Notes: a model not told the origin generated them from the sequence alone. A stretch of 64,000 nt of DNA from Klebsiella oxytoca NBRC 105695 (GCF_001598695.1 NZ_BCZK01000013.1:62001-126000); one strand, 5' to 3'. Positions 47,761 through 56,593 are shown, counted from the stretch's first letter. Made by a program: numbers and translations.

Positions 47761-48756
47761 ATGGCATCTCTGAAAGATGTGGCAAAGCTGGCGAATGTAT
47801 CGCTGATGACGGTCTCCCGGGCGCTCAATAGCCCGGAAAGGCTCAAGCCGGAGACCCTGGCGCGCGTCCAGGCGGCAATCGAACAGACCAACTATGTCCC
47901 CGACCTGTCGGCGAAAAAAATCCGCGGCGCTCATGCGACGCCAAACACTATCGGAGTGCTGGCGCTGGATACCGTCACCACGCCATTTTCAGTAGAGATT
48001 ACGCTCTCCATCGAAGAAACCGCGCGGGCGCACGGCTGGAACAGCTTCGTGGTCAATATGTTCTCTGATGATAGCCCGGAAACCATTGTCGACCTGCTGC
48101 TCTCCCATCGCCCGGATGGCATTATTTACACCACGATGGGCCTGCGTCAGGTGCCGCTTCCGGCCAAGCTGTTAACCCTCCCCTGCGTACTGGCCAACTG
48201 CGAAAGCCTGCACGATCCGGTCGCCAGCTATATTCCGGACGACGAACAGGGCCAGTATACGGCGGTACAGGCGCTGCTGGCCGCTGGCTATCGCCGCCCG
48301 CTGTGCCTGCATCTTCCGGCCAATCATCTGGCCACCGTCCGCCGCCGCGAGGGACTGGAGCGCGCCTGCCGGGAAGCGGGTATTGACCCCGATACGCTCG
48401 ACCACAGCTATATGGCCTACGGCGATGAGCACTATCGCGATATTCCCGCCATCGTGCTGGCGCACATCGTTCGACAAACGCCGCAGTTCGATTCAGTGAT
48501 TTGCGGCAACGACCGCATCGCGTTTATGGTTTATCAAACGCTGCTGGCGCAGGGGCTGCGCATTCCGCAGGATGTGGCGGTTGTGGGTTACGATAATATG
48601 GTGGGAATTGGCGATCTGTTTTTACCGCCGCTCTCAACGGTGCAGCTACCGCACTATGATATCGGGCGCCTGAGCGCCCTGCATATTATTAACGGCGACA
48701 GCCATCGGGAGACAGTTCGGGTTGCCAGCCCCTGGCTGCCGCGCGACTCATTATAA
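47761..48756 (+). CDS. LacI-family sucrose-type operon repressor, CscR-like
   Basis: A 331-residue LacI-family repressor, exactly the length of E. coli CscR. The HTH is MASLKDVAKLANVSLMTVSRALN; the stretches HRPDGIIYTTMGLR, SYIPDD, YMAYGDEHY and VICGNDRIAFMVYQTLLAQGLRIPQDVAVVGYDN closely follow CscR. The ATG at 47761 is preceded by a GGAG site; a GTG 15 bases earlier is less likely. It faces the permease-invertase-porin operon across two matching operators. Its stop codon abuts the stop of the convergent araE with no base between. Confidence 0.9.
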   Translation: MASLKDVAKLANVSLMTVSRALNSPERLKPETLARVQAAIEQTNYVPDLSAKKIRGAHATPNTIGVLALDTVTTPFSVEITLSIEETARAHGWNSFVVNMFSDDSPETIVDLLLSHRPDGIIYTTMGLRQVPLPAKLLTLPCVLANCESLHDPVASYIPDDEQGQYTAVQALLAAGYRRPLCLHLPANHLATVRRREGLERACREAGIDPDTLDHSYMAYGDEHYRDIPAIVLAHIVRQTPQFDSVICGNDRIAFMVYQTLLAQGLRIPQDVAVVGYDNMVGIGDLFLPPLSTVQLPHYDIGRLSALHIINGDSHRETVRVASPWLPRDSL

Positions 48757-50175
48757 TTAATTGCCGATATTGCGCAGTTTCTCGCCGGACATCAGCTTAC
48801 GTTCAATATGTTCCAGAGTGACGTTTTTGGTTTCCGGGATCAGCCAGAAAGTCACGCCAATGAAGGCGACGTTCAGCGCGGTATAGAGCCAGAAGGTTCC
48901 CGCCGCGCCAATAGCATCCAACAGCGTCAGGAAGGTCGCGCCGATGATCATATTCGACACCCAGTTGGTGGTAGTGGAGCAGGTAATACCGAAATCGCGG
49001 CACTTCAGCGGCTGAATTTCCGAACACAGGATCCACACCACCGGCGCGGCGCTCATCGCATAGCCAGCGATGCACATCATGGTCATCCCCACCGACAGCC
49101 AGGAGAGGCCGCTGGAAGCGGTGCCGTTATCAAACTGCATCAGACAGTAGCCCAGCACCAGCGTGCCGATGGCCATCACGCTAAAGCCAATTTTCAGCGC
49201 CGGTTTACGTCCGGCCTTGTCGACGGTAAAGACGGCGATAAAGGTGGCGAACATAAAGGTCAGGCCTACCACCAGGGTCGCGACCATCTGCTGTTCCGTG
49301 GTGGTGAAACCCGCCATTTTAAAGATGCGCGGCGCGTAGTACATGATGATATTCATACCGGTAAACTGCTGCATCGCCTGCAACAGCATGCCGAGAAATA
49401 CCGCCCGACGCACGTTGCGGTTGACCTTAAACAGCGCCCAGCCGCCCTGCTTCAGCTTCAGGCTTTCACGGATCTCATTCAGTTCGTCGCGGGCTTTCTC
49501 TGACGTGTCGCGCAGCATTCGCAGCACCTCTTCCGCTTCCACGTGACGCCCTTTTTCCGCCAGCCAGCGTGGGCTGTTTGGCAGAAAAATCACCAGGATA
49601 ATCAGCACCACCGCAGGCAGCGCCAGCACGCCAAGCATGGCGCGCCAGTTGCCGCTGTAGCTAAACGCGGTATCTGAGAGAAACGCCATCACAATCCCGA
49701 GAGTCACCATCAGCTGATACATACTGATCATCTTCCCGCGCACGTTTTCGCTCGCCATTTCCGACAGATACAGCGGCGCGGTATACGAGGCGATCCCCAC
49801 GGCAACGCCGAGAACGATCCTCGCCACCAGCAGCATTTCAACGCTGGTCGCAAATGCAGAGCCCACGGAGCCGGCGACGAACAGCACCGCGCCAACCATC
49901 AGACTGTATTTACGCCCGAGGCGGAAAGAGAGCCAGCCGTTGAATAGCGCGCCAATAGCGGCTCCCAGCATCATGCTGCTCACCACCCACTCCTGCAGGC
50001 GGCTGGATAAAACGAAATGATCGGTGATAAAGGGCAGCGCCCCGGCGATGACCCCGATATCGAGGCCAAACAGCAGACCCGCCACCGCGGCGGCAATGGA
50101 GACAAACTGATTCATACGTCGGGTATCGCGCTGCGAACGCGGCATGGTTGTAGAGTCGTGACTGATAGAGGTCAT
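48757..50175 (-). CDS. araE: Arabinose:H+ symporter
   Basis: AraE is the low-affinity L-arabinose/proton symporter. The 472 residues equal the E. coli length. It is a 12-helix MFS sugar porter: GRK/LGRKYSL loop after helix 2, [12 protein letters not shown] before the central loop, [17 protein letters not shown] in helix 7 and the [12 protein letters not shown] end motif. Gene order araE-kduD is the E. coli one. AraC-like half sites lie upstream. It has no terminator of its own before the convergent cscR-like gene. Confidence 0.96.
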   Translation of the reverse strand: MTSISHDSTTMPRSQRDTRRMNQFVSIAAAVAGLLFGLDIGVIAGALPFITDHFVLSSRLQEWVVSSMMLGAAIGALFNGWLSFRLGRKYSLMVGAVLFVAGSVGSAFATSVEMLLVARIVLGVAVGIASYTAPLYLSEMASENVRGKMISMYQLMVTLGIVMAFLSDTAFSYSGNWRAMLGVLALPAVVLIILVIFLPNSPRWLAEKGRHVEAEEVLRMLRDTSEKARDELNEIRESLKLKQGGWALFKVNRNVRRAVFLGMLLQAMQQFTGMNIIMYYAPRIFKMAGFTTTEQQMVATLVVGLTFMFATFIAVFTVDKAGRKPALKIGFSVMAIGTLVLGYCLMQFDNGTASSGLSWLSVGMTMMCIAGYAMSAAPVVWILCSEIQPLKCRDFGITCSTTTNWVSNMIIGATFLTLLDAIGAAGTFWLYTALNVAFIGVTFWLIPETKNVTLEHIERKLMSGEKLRNIGN

Positions 50176-50433
50176 TTTTTTCCTGCCAGACGAAGTAAGA
50201 CATACGATGAAACTACGGGATCGGCGGCTTAAAGTGTCAGGCTGGACAAGCCAAAGATATGGATTAAGTTGCTACAGGCAGTGGTTTTGTGATGGACATT
50301 CAACTTTGCAAAGAACAGAAAATAAGCATTTCAATCGCAGAAACCCCTGGCATACATAGATGATCACCGGAAAAACAAATAACCCATATGGACTATTCTC
50401 ATTTAACGATATGGACAATACTCATTAAGACAT
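50176..50433 (-). promoter_or_regulatory. araE promoter region with paired AraC-like half sites
   Basis: Two repeats, TATGGACTATTCTCAT (50387-50402) and TATGGACAATACTCAT (50410-50425), read on the minus strand as ATGAG-N5-TCCATA, containing the TCCATA end of the AraC half-site consensus. Their spacing is 23 bases, two more than the 21 of a classical araI1-I2 pair. They lie just beyond the kduD terminator and 212 to 250 bases upstream of the araE start. The rest of the interval shows no gene. Confidence 0.55.
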
Positions 50434-50459
50434 AAAAAAACCCTGCCGAAGCAGGGTTT
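50434..50459 (-). terminator. Terminator after kduD
   Basis: AAACCCTGC-CGAA-GCAGGGTTT (50438-50459), a nine-base stem with a stable tetraloop, is followed on the minus strand by a U-run (seven A residues at 50434-50440). It lies 27 bases past the kduD stop. Confidence 0.9.
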
Positions 50460-50486
50460 CTCATTGCGCGGATATCGCGGCAAAAA

Positions 50487-51248
50487 TTAGCGCGCCAGCC
50501 AGCCGCCGTCCACCGCCACGGTATAGCCGTTGACGTAGTCAGACGCGCTGGAAGCCAGGAATACCACCGGCCCCATCAGGTCGCTCGGCAGGCCCCAGCG
50601 TCCCGCCGGGATACGGTCGAGGATTTCGCTGCTGCGCTGTTCGTCAGCGCGCAGCTGCTGGGTATTGTTGGTCGCCATATAGCCGGGCGCCAGCGCGTTA
50701 ACGTTGATGCCGTGCTTAGCCCACTCGTTCGCCAGCAGACGAGTCACGCCCATCACCGCGCTTTTGGACGCCGTGTAAGACGGTACGCGGATACCGCCCT
50801 GGAAAGAGAGCATGGAAGCGATATTGATAATCTTGCCGCCGGTGCCCTGGGCAATAAAGTGTTTCGCCGCTGCCTGAGACATAAAGAACACGCTCTTAAT
50901 ATTCAGGTTCATGACGTCGTCCCAGTTTTTCTCGCTGAATTCGATCGCGTCTTCGCGACGAATCAGACCGGCGTTGTTAACCAGAATATCGATATGACCG
51001 AACTCAGCTACCGCGCGCTCCAGCAGCTGCGGGATGCCGTCAATCTGACGCAGGTCGGCGGTCAGGCTGAGAAAACGACGGCCCAGCGCCGTTACGCGCT
51101 CAATGGTTTCAGTCGGTTCAACAATATTGATACCGACGATGTCGCAGCCGGCTTCCGCCAGGCCGACCGCCATACCCTGGCCCAGACCGGTATCACAACC
51201 GCTCACAACGGCCACTTTGCCCTGCAGGGAGAATGCGTCAAGAATCAT
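50487..51248 (-). CDS. kduD: 2-dehydro-3-deoxy-D-gluconate 5-dehydrogenase
   Basis: KduD is an SDR enzyme that reduces 3-deoxy-D-glycero-2,5-hexodiulosonate to 2-keto-3-deoxygluconate in hexuronate/pectin breakdown. The 253 residues match E. coli. The cofactor loop is SGCDTGLGQG (residues 16-25), NNAG follows at 91-94, and the catalytic set is S145, Y158 and K162. It is monocistronic here; in E. coli kduI precedes it, but here the upstream neighbour is the divergent ogl copy. A KdgR box lies 185 bases upstream. Confidence 0.96.
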   Translation of the reverse strand: MILDAFSLQGKVAVVSGCDTGLGQGMAVGLAEAGCDIVGINIVEPTETIERVTALGRRFLSLTADLRQIDGIPQLLERAVAEFGHIDILVNNAGLIRREDAIEFSEKNWDDVMNLNIKSVFFMSQAAAKHFIAQGTGGKIINIASMLSFQGGIRVPSYTASKSAVMGVTRLLANEWAKHGINVNALAPGYMATNNTQQLRADEQRSSEILDRIPAGRWGLPSDLMGPVVFLASSASDYVNGYTVAVDGGWLAR

Positions 51249-51790
51249 ACTTGGTTCCTTAATCTTTCAGAGCCTGTGTAGGCACAGGCAAGGTTCTGAT
51301 AGTTCAGCCTGCTGCTTACGCAGACCCTTATGGTTTGAAGAACTCTCAGGGATTTACCCTTCTAAAAATAAAACAGAGTTCCGTTTTACAGTGAGCACAT
51401 CTTAGCCCCGGCTAAAGTCATTTTCAATTATTATTAAAACATCGTTTCAATTTTAAGACTGTTAAATGTTAAAAATGCAAAACAGATCACGAAGCGGTGA
51501 TTGATAAACCGTGAAAACCCTATTTAACTCAATAAAATACAATGAGTTAGATGAACTTAAAAAAAAGACGAAGGATCGTAAAAAAACGGCAGGAAAACAA
51601 AGATCGTTCTGGCGAGAGCCAAAGCGGCGGCAAAAAAGTGCGATCCAGAGCAAATCGTTGTTGCGAATTGCGCCCGTCATCACAAATAATGAAACGATGT
51701 TTTGATAAATTAACACCCATCTTTTAAATCTACTTCCACTGGCCGGTCAACGCAGGCGGGCGATACCTCAGGAAGGAAAAGGAGCACATC
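51249..51790. promoter_or_regulatory. Divergent kduD/ogl control region with two KdgR boxes
   Basis: The 542 bases between kduD and ogl contain ATTAAAACATCGTTTCAAT (51433-51451), facing kduD, and AATGAAACGATGTTTTGAT (51688-51706), 85 bases before ogl; both keep the AAA-N5-TTT KdgR core. A looser inverted sequence AATAAAACAG...CCGTTTTAC (51366-51388) has the wrong spacing. The middle is AT-rich, and its one small open frame (51511-51705) is very lysine/arginine-rich and overlaps a box, so it is not annotated. Confidence 0.8.
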
Positions 51791-52966
51791 ATGGCTAAAG
51801 GCATGCGGGTTAAACTGAATTATGAAGTCAGCCGCGATCCGGACACCGGCGCGGAGATCACCCGTTTAACCCCACCGGAAGTGACATGTCATCGTAACTA
51901 TTTCTATCAGAAGTGTTTTTTTAACGATGGCAGCCATTTGCTGTTTGCCGGCGAGTTCGACGGCAACTGGAACTACTATCTGCTGGATCTCGCCAAAGCC
52001 GAGGCGGTGCAGCTAACGGAAGGCGCCGGCGATAACACGTTTGGGGGCTTCCTTTCCCCGGATGATAAATCTCTTTATTACGTGAAGAACGACCGTACGC
52101 TGCTGGAGGTTAACCTCACCACCCTGCAAGAACGTGAAGTTTATCGCGTGGCCGATGACTGGGTGGGCTACGGCACCTGGGTGGCCAACAGCGATTGCAC
52201 CAAACTGGTTGGCATTGAGATAGCCAAAAGCGACTGGACGCCGCTTAACGACTGGCAGATTTTCCACGATTTCTTCCACAAAGGCCCCCATTGCCGCCTG
52301 CTGCGCGTCGACCTGCAAACCGGCGAAAGCAGCGTGATCCACGAAGAGAAGAAATGGCTTGGCCATCCGATTTATCGTCCTTTCGATGACCATACCGTCG
52401 CCTTCTGCCATGAAGGGCCGCATGACCTGGTCGATGCGCGGATGTGGATGGTAAATGAAGACGGTAGCAACGTGCGTAAAGTTAAAGAGCATGCGGAAGG
52501 CGAAAGCTGCACCCATGAATTCTGGGTACCGAACGGCTCGGCGCTGGTGTACGTCTCATATCTGAAGGGGCAGCAGGGTCGCACGATCTATAGCTTCAAC
52601 CCGGATACCGGCGTTAATGAAGCGGTAATGCAGATGCCGGCCTGTTCACATCTGATGAGTAACTTCGACGGCACGTTGCTGGTGGGCGATGGCTCCGGTA
52701 CGCCGGTGGACGTCAAAGATACCAGCGGCTACACCATTGATAACGACCCGTATCTCTACGCTTTCGATGTCGCGAAGCAGGCTTATTTCCGCGTCGCGCG
52801 TCACGATACGTCCTGGGCAACCGTGGCTAATAGCCGCCAGGTTACCCACCCGCACCCGTCCTTTACCCCGGACGACAGCGCCATTTTGTTCAGTTCCGAT
52901 AAAGACGGTAAACCCGCCGTATATATCGCGAAACTGCCGCCGCAGCCCGAAATGCTGAAGGCATAG
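51791..52966 (+). CDS. ogl: Oligogalacturonate lyase, paralogue 2
   Basis: A 391-residue PL22 lyase, close in length and sequence to the Ogl enzymes of Dickeya and Yersinia (388 residues), hence the more canonical of the two copies. It has the metal-binding His in CSHLMSN, the QVTHPHPSF Gln/His/His cluster, and THEFWVP. The ATG follows a GGAAAAGGAG ribosome site. It has its own KdgR-controlled promoter and a strong terminator, unlike copy 1, which hangs behind the tog terminator. It degrades oligogalacturonides brought in by TogMNAB. Confidence 0.93.
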   Translation: MAKGMRVKLNYEVSRDPDTGAEITRLTPPEVTCHRNYFYQKCFFNDGSHLLFAGEFDGNWNYYLLDLAKAEAVQLTEGAGDNTFGGFLSPDDKSLYYVKNDRTLLEVNLTTLQEREVYRVADDWVGYGTWVANSDCTKLVGIEIAKSDWTPLNDWQIFHDFFHKGPHCRLLRVDLQTGESSVIHEEKKWLGHPIYRPFDDHTVAFCHEGPHDLVDARMWMVNEDGSNVRKVKEHAEGESCTHEFWVPNGSALVYVSYLKGQQGRTIYSFNPDTGVNEAVMQMPACSHLMSNFDGTLLVGDGSGTPVDVKDTSGYTIDNDPYLYAFDVAKQAYFRVARHDTSWATVANSRQVTHPHPSFTPDDSAILFSSDKDGKPAVYIAKLPPQPEMLKA

Positions 52967-53007
52967 CGTTAGCCACTGTTTGAGTTAGTGTTTCTGTAAC
53001 TGGCCTT

Positions 53008-53031
53008 GCCCTCCTTTTGGAGGGCTTTTTT
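53008..53031 (+). terminator. Terminator after ogl paralogue 2
   Basis: GCCCTCC-TTTT-GGAGGGC (53008-53025) followed by six T residues, 42 bases after the stop codon. Confidence 0.92.
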
Positions 53032-53064
53032 ATGCCCGGCGTTTTCCCCGGATCGCGGTACCTG

Positions 53065-53150
53065 TCCCGGAGGCGGCGCAATGCGCCTGTCCGGGCTACA
53101 TGACGTGCATATGGGGTAGCCCGGACAGGTGCGCAGCACCGCCTCCGGGA
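53065..53150. repeat. Paired inverted REP elements
   Basis: TCCCGGAGGCGGCGCAATGC...GGGCTAC (53065-53099) and its inverted counterpart GTAGCCCGG...CCTCCGGGA (53116-53150) form a head-to-head BIME between convergent ogl and kdgM. Confidence 0.8.
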
Positions 53151-53170
53151 AGAGGAGTTAATACCAACAG

Positions 53171-53196
53171 AAAACCCCGGCTGACCGCTCCGGGGT
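53171..53196 (-). terminator. Probable terminator after kdgM
   Basis: ACCCCGG...CCGGGGT (53174-53180 with 53190-53196) with a short U-run on the minus strand, 24 bases past the kdgM stop. Confidence 0.7.
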
Positions 53197-53219
53197 AAAC
53201 GATGAGGACATTTTTTAAG

Positions 53220-53915
53220 TTAGAACGAGTAGGCAACACCTACGCGGAAACGGGTCTGGCGATCGCTGCGATCGTTGACGCCGACGTTGCCGAGCTCACC
53301 GTACGGCGCCCAGTTTTTATCCAGCTTGTAGGCAACCTTGAGGTTGTACTCCTGAGAGTAAGGTTTATTGTCGTTGCGTTTAACCCCTTCGGTACTGCGC
53401 GCATAAACATAGTTCAGTTCGGCACGCCAGTCGCCGAACACGTAACCGGCCCACGCATCGCCACGGTTGACTTTATCATCCTCTTTCCCTGCATTCGCCG
53501 GGTAGCGGGTGTAGTCATAACGATAACGGGCGGCAACGTAGAAACCATTGTCGAAGCTGTATTGCACGCGCAGATTCGGCTTGTAGATTGAGCGGCTATC
53601 GTTACTTTCAATATTGAACCCCGGCGTGACCGAGAAGTTCTTGTTAGCCTTCCACTGCCAGCTAATGCTCTCTTCATGACCATTACCGACGAAATCAGAA
53701 TAAGGCTGGCTGGTGTTATCGCCGCCCGACTTCCACTTCGCCTCAACGGAGAAGCCAAAGCCGTTAGCGAAACGATGGGAGACGGAGACGCGGTCAGCGT
53801 TGGTCTTATCCGTTTTGCCTCCATCAATGAATTCGTGACGTAAATCTACCGTGACTGCCGAAGCTGCGAAAGACATGCCACAGAGTGCAGCAAGGGCCAG
53901 AGATCTTGCGAACAT
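53220..53915 (-). CDS. kdgM: Oligogalacturonate-specific porin KdgM
   Basis: A 231-residue small monomeric porin. The signal peptide MFARSLALAALCGMSFAASA is followed by VTVDLRHEFIDGGKTDKTNADRVSVSHRF, the start of the 12-strand KdgM barrel, and the C-terminus FRVGVAYSF ends in Phe. Basic residues that line the pore bind acidic oligogalacturonides. A KdgR box lies 16 bases upstream of the start. It is the outer-membrane entry for the substrates of TogMNAB and Ogl. Confidence 0.92.
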   Translation of the reverse strand: MFARSLALAALCGMSFAASAVTVDLRHEFIDGGKTDKTNADRVSVSHRFANGFGFSVEAKWKSGGDNTSQPYSDFVGNGHEESISWQWKANKNFSVTPGFNIESNDSRSIYKPNLRVQYSFDNGFYVAARYRYDYTRYPANAGKEDDKVNRGDAWAGYVFGDWRAELNYVYARSTEGVKRNDNKPYSQEYNLKVAYKLDKNWAPYGELGNVGVNDRSDRQTRFRVGVAYSF

Positions 53916-53930
53916 AAATTACCCCTCATA

Positions 53931-53949
53931 ATTAAAATATCGTTTCGTT
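53931..53949. promoter_or_regulatory. KdgR operator upstream of kdgM
   Basis: ATTAAAATATCGTTTCGTT keeps the AAA-N5-TTT core of the KdgR consensus and lies 16 bases before the kdgM start, in the leader, as at kdgF. The following 210 bases up to the yqeF terminator are AT-rich and show no gene. Confidence 0.8.
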
Positions 53950-54109
53950 TTTATAAAACCGCATTTTATTTTTTAGGCAATAATGTTTTAGTGATCGCGA
54001 TCGTAATTATTTGTTTCAAAAAAGGTGGCACAAAAAGACGTGACAAAGCTCAACAAAATAGAGCGTTACAAAGGAATTTTCAGGAGGGAAATGCCTGGCG
54101 GTAAAAACA

Positions 54110-54131
54110 AAAAAGCCTCCATCGGGAGGCT
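54110..54131 (-). terminator. Terminator after yqeF
   Basis: GCCTCC-ATCG-GGAGGC (54115-54130) with an A-run on its lower flank, a U-run for the minus strand, 28 bases past the yqeF stop. Confidence 0.88.
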
Positions 54132-54158
54132 CAGTTTACTCACATCAGAAAGGGCTTA

Positions 54159-55334
54159 TTAACGTTCAACCGCCAGGGCCACGCCCTGACCGCCGCCGAT
54201 GCACAGCGTGGCCAGCCCTTTGCGAGCATCGCGTTTAATCATCTCGTGCACCAGTGAAACCAGAATACGGCAGCCGGAAGCGCCAATGGGGTGGCCCAGC
54301 GCAATCGCGCCGCCGTTCACGTTCACCCGCCGCTCGTCCCATTCCAGCACCCTACCCACCGAAATGGCCTGGGCGGCAAAGGCTTCGTTGGCTTCAATCA
54401 AATCGACTTCATCCAGCTTCCAGCCCGCTCGCTCAAGGCAGCGGCGGGTAGCATGGACCGGGGCGATGCCCATTAGCGCCGGATCGACGCCCACGCTGGC
54501 GAAGGCGCGGATGCGCGCCAGAATCGGCAGCCCCAGCTCCTCTGCTTTGGCTTCGCTCATCATCATTACCGCCGCCGCGCCATCGTTAATGCTTGAGGCA
54601 TTCCCTGCGGTGACCGAGCCCTGCAGGTCAAAGGTCGGAAGCAGGCTGGCGAGCGCTTCAGCGCTGGGGTCAACGCGCGGTTGTTCATCGGTGTCCACCA
54701 GGCGGAGGGTACCGTTGAGTTCACTGGCTACCGGCACGATTTCATCGCGAAAACGACCGGAATCAATCGCCCGCCGCGCTTTATGCTGCGAGCTGAGCGC
54801 CCAGGCGTCCTGTAGTTCACGGCTAATGTTGTACTCGCGCGCCAGATTCTCCGCCGTCACCCCCATATGATAATCATTGAACGCATCCCACAGGCCGTCG
54901 TGGACGAGGCTATCGATAAGCTGACTATTGCCCAACTGCGCGCCGGTACGGCTGTCGGTCAGCACGTGCGGAGCGCGGCTCATATTCTCCTGCCCGCCGG
55001 CGATAACCACGTCCGCTTCGCCGCACTGAATCGCCTGCGTGGCCAGGTGCAGCGCCTTGAGCCCGGAACCGCATACATCGTTAATGGTAATGGCAGAAAC
55101 GGTATTGGGCAGCCCGCCGCGGATTGCCGACTGGCGCGCAGGATTCTGGCCGGTGCCCGCAGTCAGTACCTGGCCGAGGATCACTTCATCTATACTCTGG
55201 GGATCGACGCCGCTGCGCTCAACTAACGCCTTGACGACCACGCTGCCCAGCTCTACCGCGGAATGACGCGATAACGTGCCCTGAAAACAGCCGATGGGCG
55301 TTCGCAACGCGCCGACAATTACGACATCTTTCAT
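54159..55334 (-). CDS. yqeF: Acetyl-CoA C-acetyltransferase family thiolase YqeF
   Basis: A 391-residue biosynthetic-type thiolase (E. coli YqeF 393) that should condense two acetyl-CoA to acetoacetyl-CoA. The acyl-carrying Cys is C88 in NDVCGSGLKALHLA; the C-terminal catalytic His lies in NGGAIALGHPIGASG and the second Cys in LATLCIGGGQG. In E. coli it is next to kduI/kduD as here. No fatty-acid or PHB genes are adjacent, and the in vivo role is unclear. Confidence 0.93.
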   Translation of the reverse strand: MKDVVIVGALRTPIGCFQGTLSRHSAVELGSVVVKALVERSGVDPQSIDEVILGQVLTAGTGQNPARQSAIRGGLPNTVSAITINDVCGSGLKALHLATQAIQCGEADVVIAGGQENMSRAPHVLTDSRTGAQLGNSQLIDSLVHDGLWDAFNDYHMGVTAENLAREYNISRELQDAWALSSQHKARRAIDSGRFRDEIVPVASELNGTLRLVDTDEQPRVDPSAEALASLLPTFDLQGSVTAGNASSINDGAAAVMMMSEAKAEELGLPILARIRAFASVGVDPALMGIAPVHATRRCLERAGWKLDEVDLIEANEAFAAQAISVGRVLEWDERRVNVNGGAIALGHPIGASGCRILVSLVHEMIKRDARKGLATLCIGGGQGVALAVER

Positions 55335-55624
55335 CCTCTACCTCTGCTCCGCCTCTGCGCAAAGAAACAGCATCATAGTAGTGAATTGTTATCAAAAAAT
55401 TTCGCAATTGTTTAAAAAAAGTGAGGAGAATCACAAAGATTGTGGGCGATTTTAGCGCTTGCGGCTGGCGACAACGCCATTGTTACGCATCGTGCAGGCA
55501 TTGTTGGCAGGTGGCGCCTTACCTGCCTGACGAAAAGCAGCCCCGCGCAATCAATATCGGGCCAGCTAGCGGCACCGAAGCCCCGCAAGGTATCGGCCGC
55601 CGGGCGATGCGAAAATAATGGGCG
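55335..55624. other. Non-coding gap between yqeF and the LysR gene
   Basis: About 290 bases with no supported gene. The AT-rich left part (55370-55440) would hold the yqeF promoter; the right part holds a GC-rich palindromic stretch. Small open frames here lack ribosome sites and family resemblance. Confidence 0.5.
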
Positions 55625-56497
55625 CTATTCACGCCGATGCCCCTGCAGATGCTGACGCAGCCAGCTTCCCGCCTCTCCCGGCGGCGCCTTTTTATTCCAC
55701 AGCAAATCGGTCGATATCACCCGCGGCCAACCGGCAATGTCCAGCGCCACCAGACTGCCGCTACCGGCAAACTCCTCCACCAGCGCGCTGGGCAAAATAC
55801 ACCATCCCAGCCCCTGAGCCGCCATGCTGAACAGCAGAAGATAGTTAGGCGCCGACCATACCAGCCCGCGTGCCGGTTCCGTCGTGTTTTCCAGATAGGT
55901 GCTCAGTCGCAGCTCGCGCCAGCTAAACAGCTCGTCACGGGTCACCCTGCCCTGGGCCGCCAGCGGATGCCGGGGAGCCACGTAAATAGCCATTTCGGTT
56001 TGCATCGGCAGCCGGATGCTGCCGATTTCTGTCGGGTAGTTATCTCTGGCCTCAATCAGCCCCACCTGCGCCCGCTCCTTTTGTAGCAGGTCGATAACAT
56101 CGTCATCTTCGCCAATCAGGCACTCAAATTCGGTATGCGGAAAATGGCGATCGAACTGCGCCAGCAGATCTTCCAGCACATCGGGATGCAGCGTATCGGA
56201 GAGCACAAAGGTCAGACGCGCTTCCGTCTTACCGGACAGCGAAATTGCCAGCTCATCAAGCCTGTCGCTGGCCGCCAGAATCGCTTTCACGTAGCTGAGC
56301 ACCTGCTCGCCCTGCGGCGTCAGCGCGGGCTGCCTGGCGGTACGATCGAACAACGTCACCCCTAGATCGGCTTCCAGGTTGGCGATCGCGGTGCTGATGG
56401 TGGACTGGCTTTTGCGCAGCCGCCGCGCCGCGGCAGAAAATGAACCGCAGGCGACGGCTTCGACGAAAGCGGTAAGGGCTTCGGGAGAGTAGCGCAT
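55625..56497 (-). CDS. LysR-family regulator divergent from a PACE efflux gene
   Basis: A 290-residue LTTR. The HTH is in MRYSPEALTAFVEAVACGSFSAAARRLRKSQSTISTAIANLE, then a linker and a two-lobed effector domain starting at about residue 90. It is divergent from the PACE-family transporter gene with 96 bases between starts; LTTRs next to PACE genes usually control them. Effector and targets are unknown. It is unlike LysR at 35033. Confidence 0.9.
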   Translation of the reverse strand: MRYSPEALTAFVEAVACGSFSAAARRLRKSQSTISTAIANLEADLGVTLFDRTARQPALTPQGEQVLSYVKAILAASDRLDELAISLSGKTEARLTFVLSDTLHPDVLEDLLAQFDRHFPHTEFECLIGEDDDVIDLLQKERAQVGLIEARDNYPTEIGSIRLPMQTEMAIYVAPRHPLAAQGRVTRDELFSWRELRLSTYLENTTEPARGLVWSAPNYLLLFSMAAQGLGWCILPSALVEEFAGSGSLVALDIAGWPRVISTDLLWNKKAPPGEAGSWLRQHLQGHRRE

Positions 56498-56593
56498 GAA
56501 CTATCTACTTTATCGATGGATACTATCTTTTGTTTATCACATTTATCCATAAAATGCCGGATATTTCCTTATAATATTTGGAGGCAACGAGCC

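Noticed and set aside
51511-51705. 64-codon plus-strand frame in the kduD/ogl control region
   Set aside because: No ribosome site, extreme Lys/Arg content from AT-rich DNA, and overlap with a KdgR box; no family resemblance.
54159-55334. yqeF as part of a PHB or fatty-acid degradation operon
   Set aside because: It is monocistronic with its own terminator, and no partner genes (reductase, CoA transferase, synthase) are adjacent.
56516-56593. Longer N-terminus for the PACE-family protein
   Set aside because: The extra 26 residues run into the LysR promoter region and are not hydrophobic; the ATG at 56594 has a ribosome site and gives the family layout.
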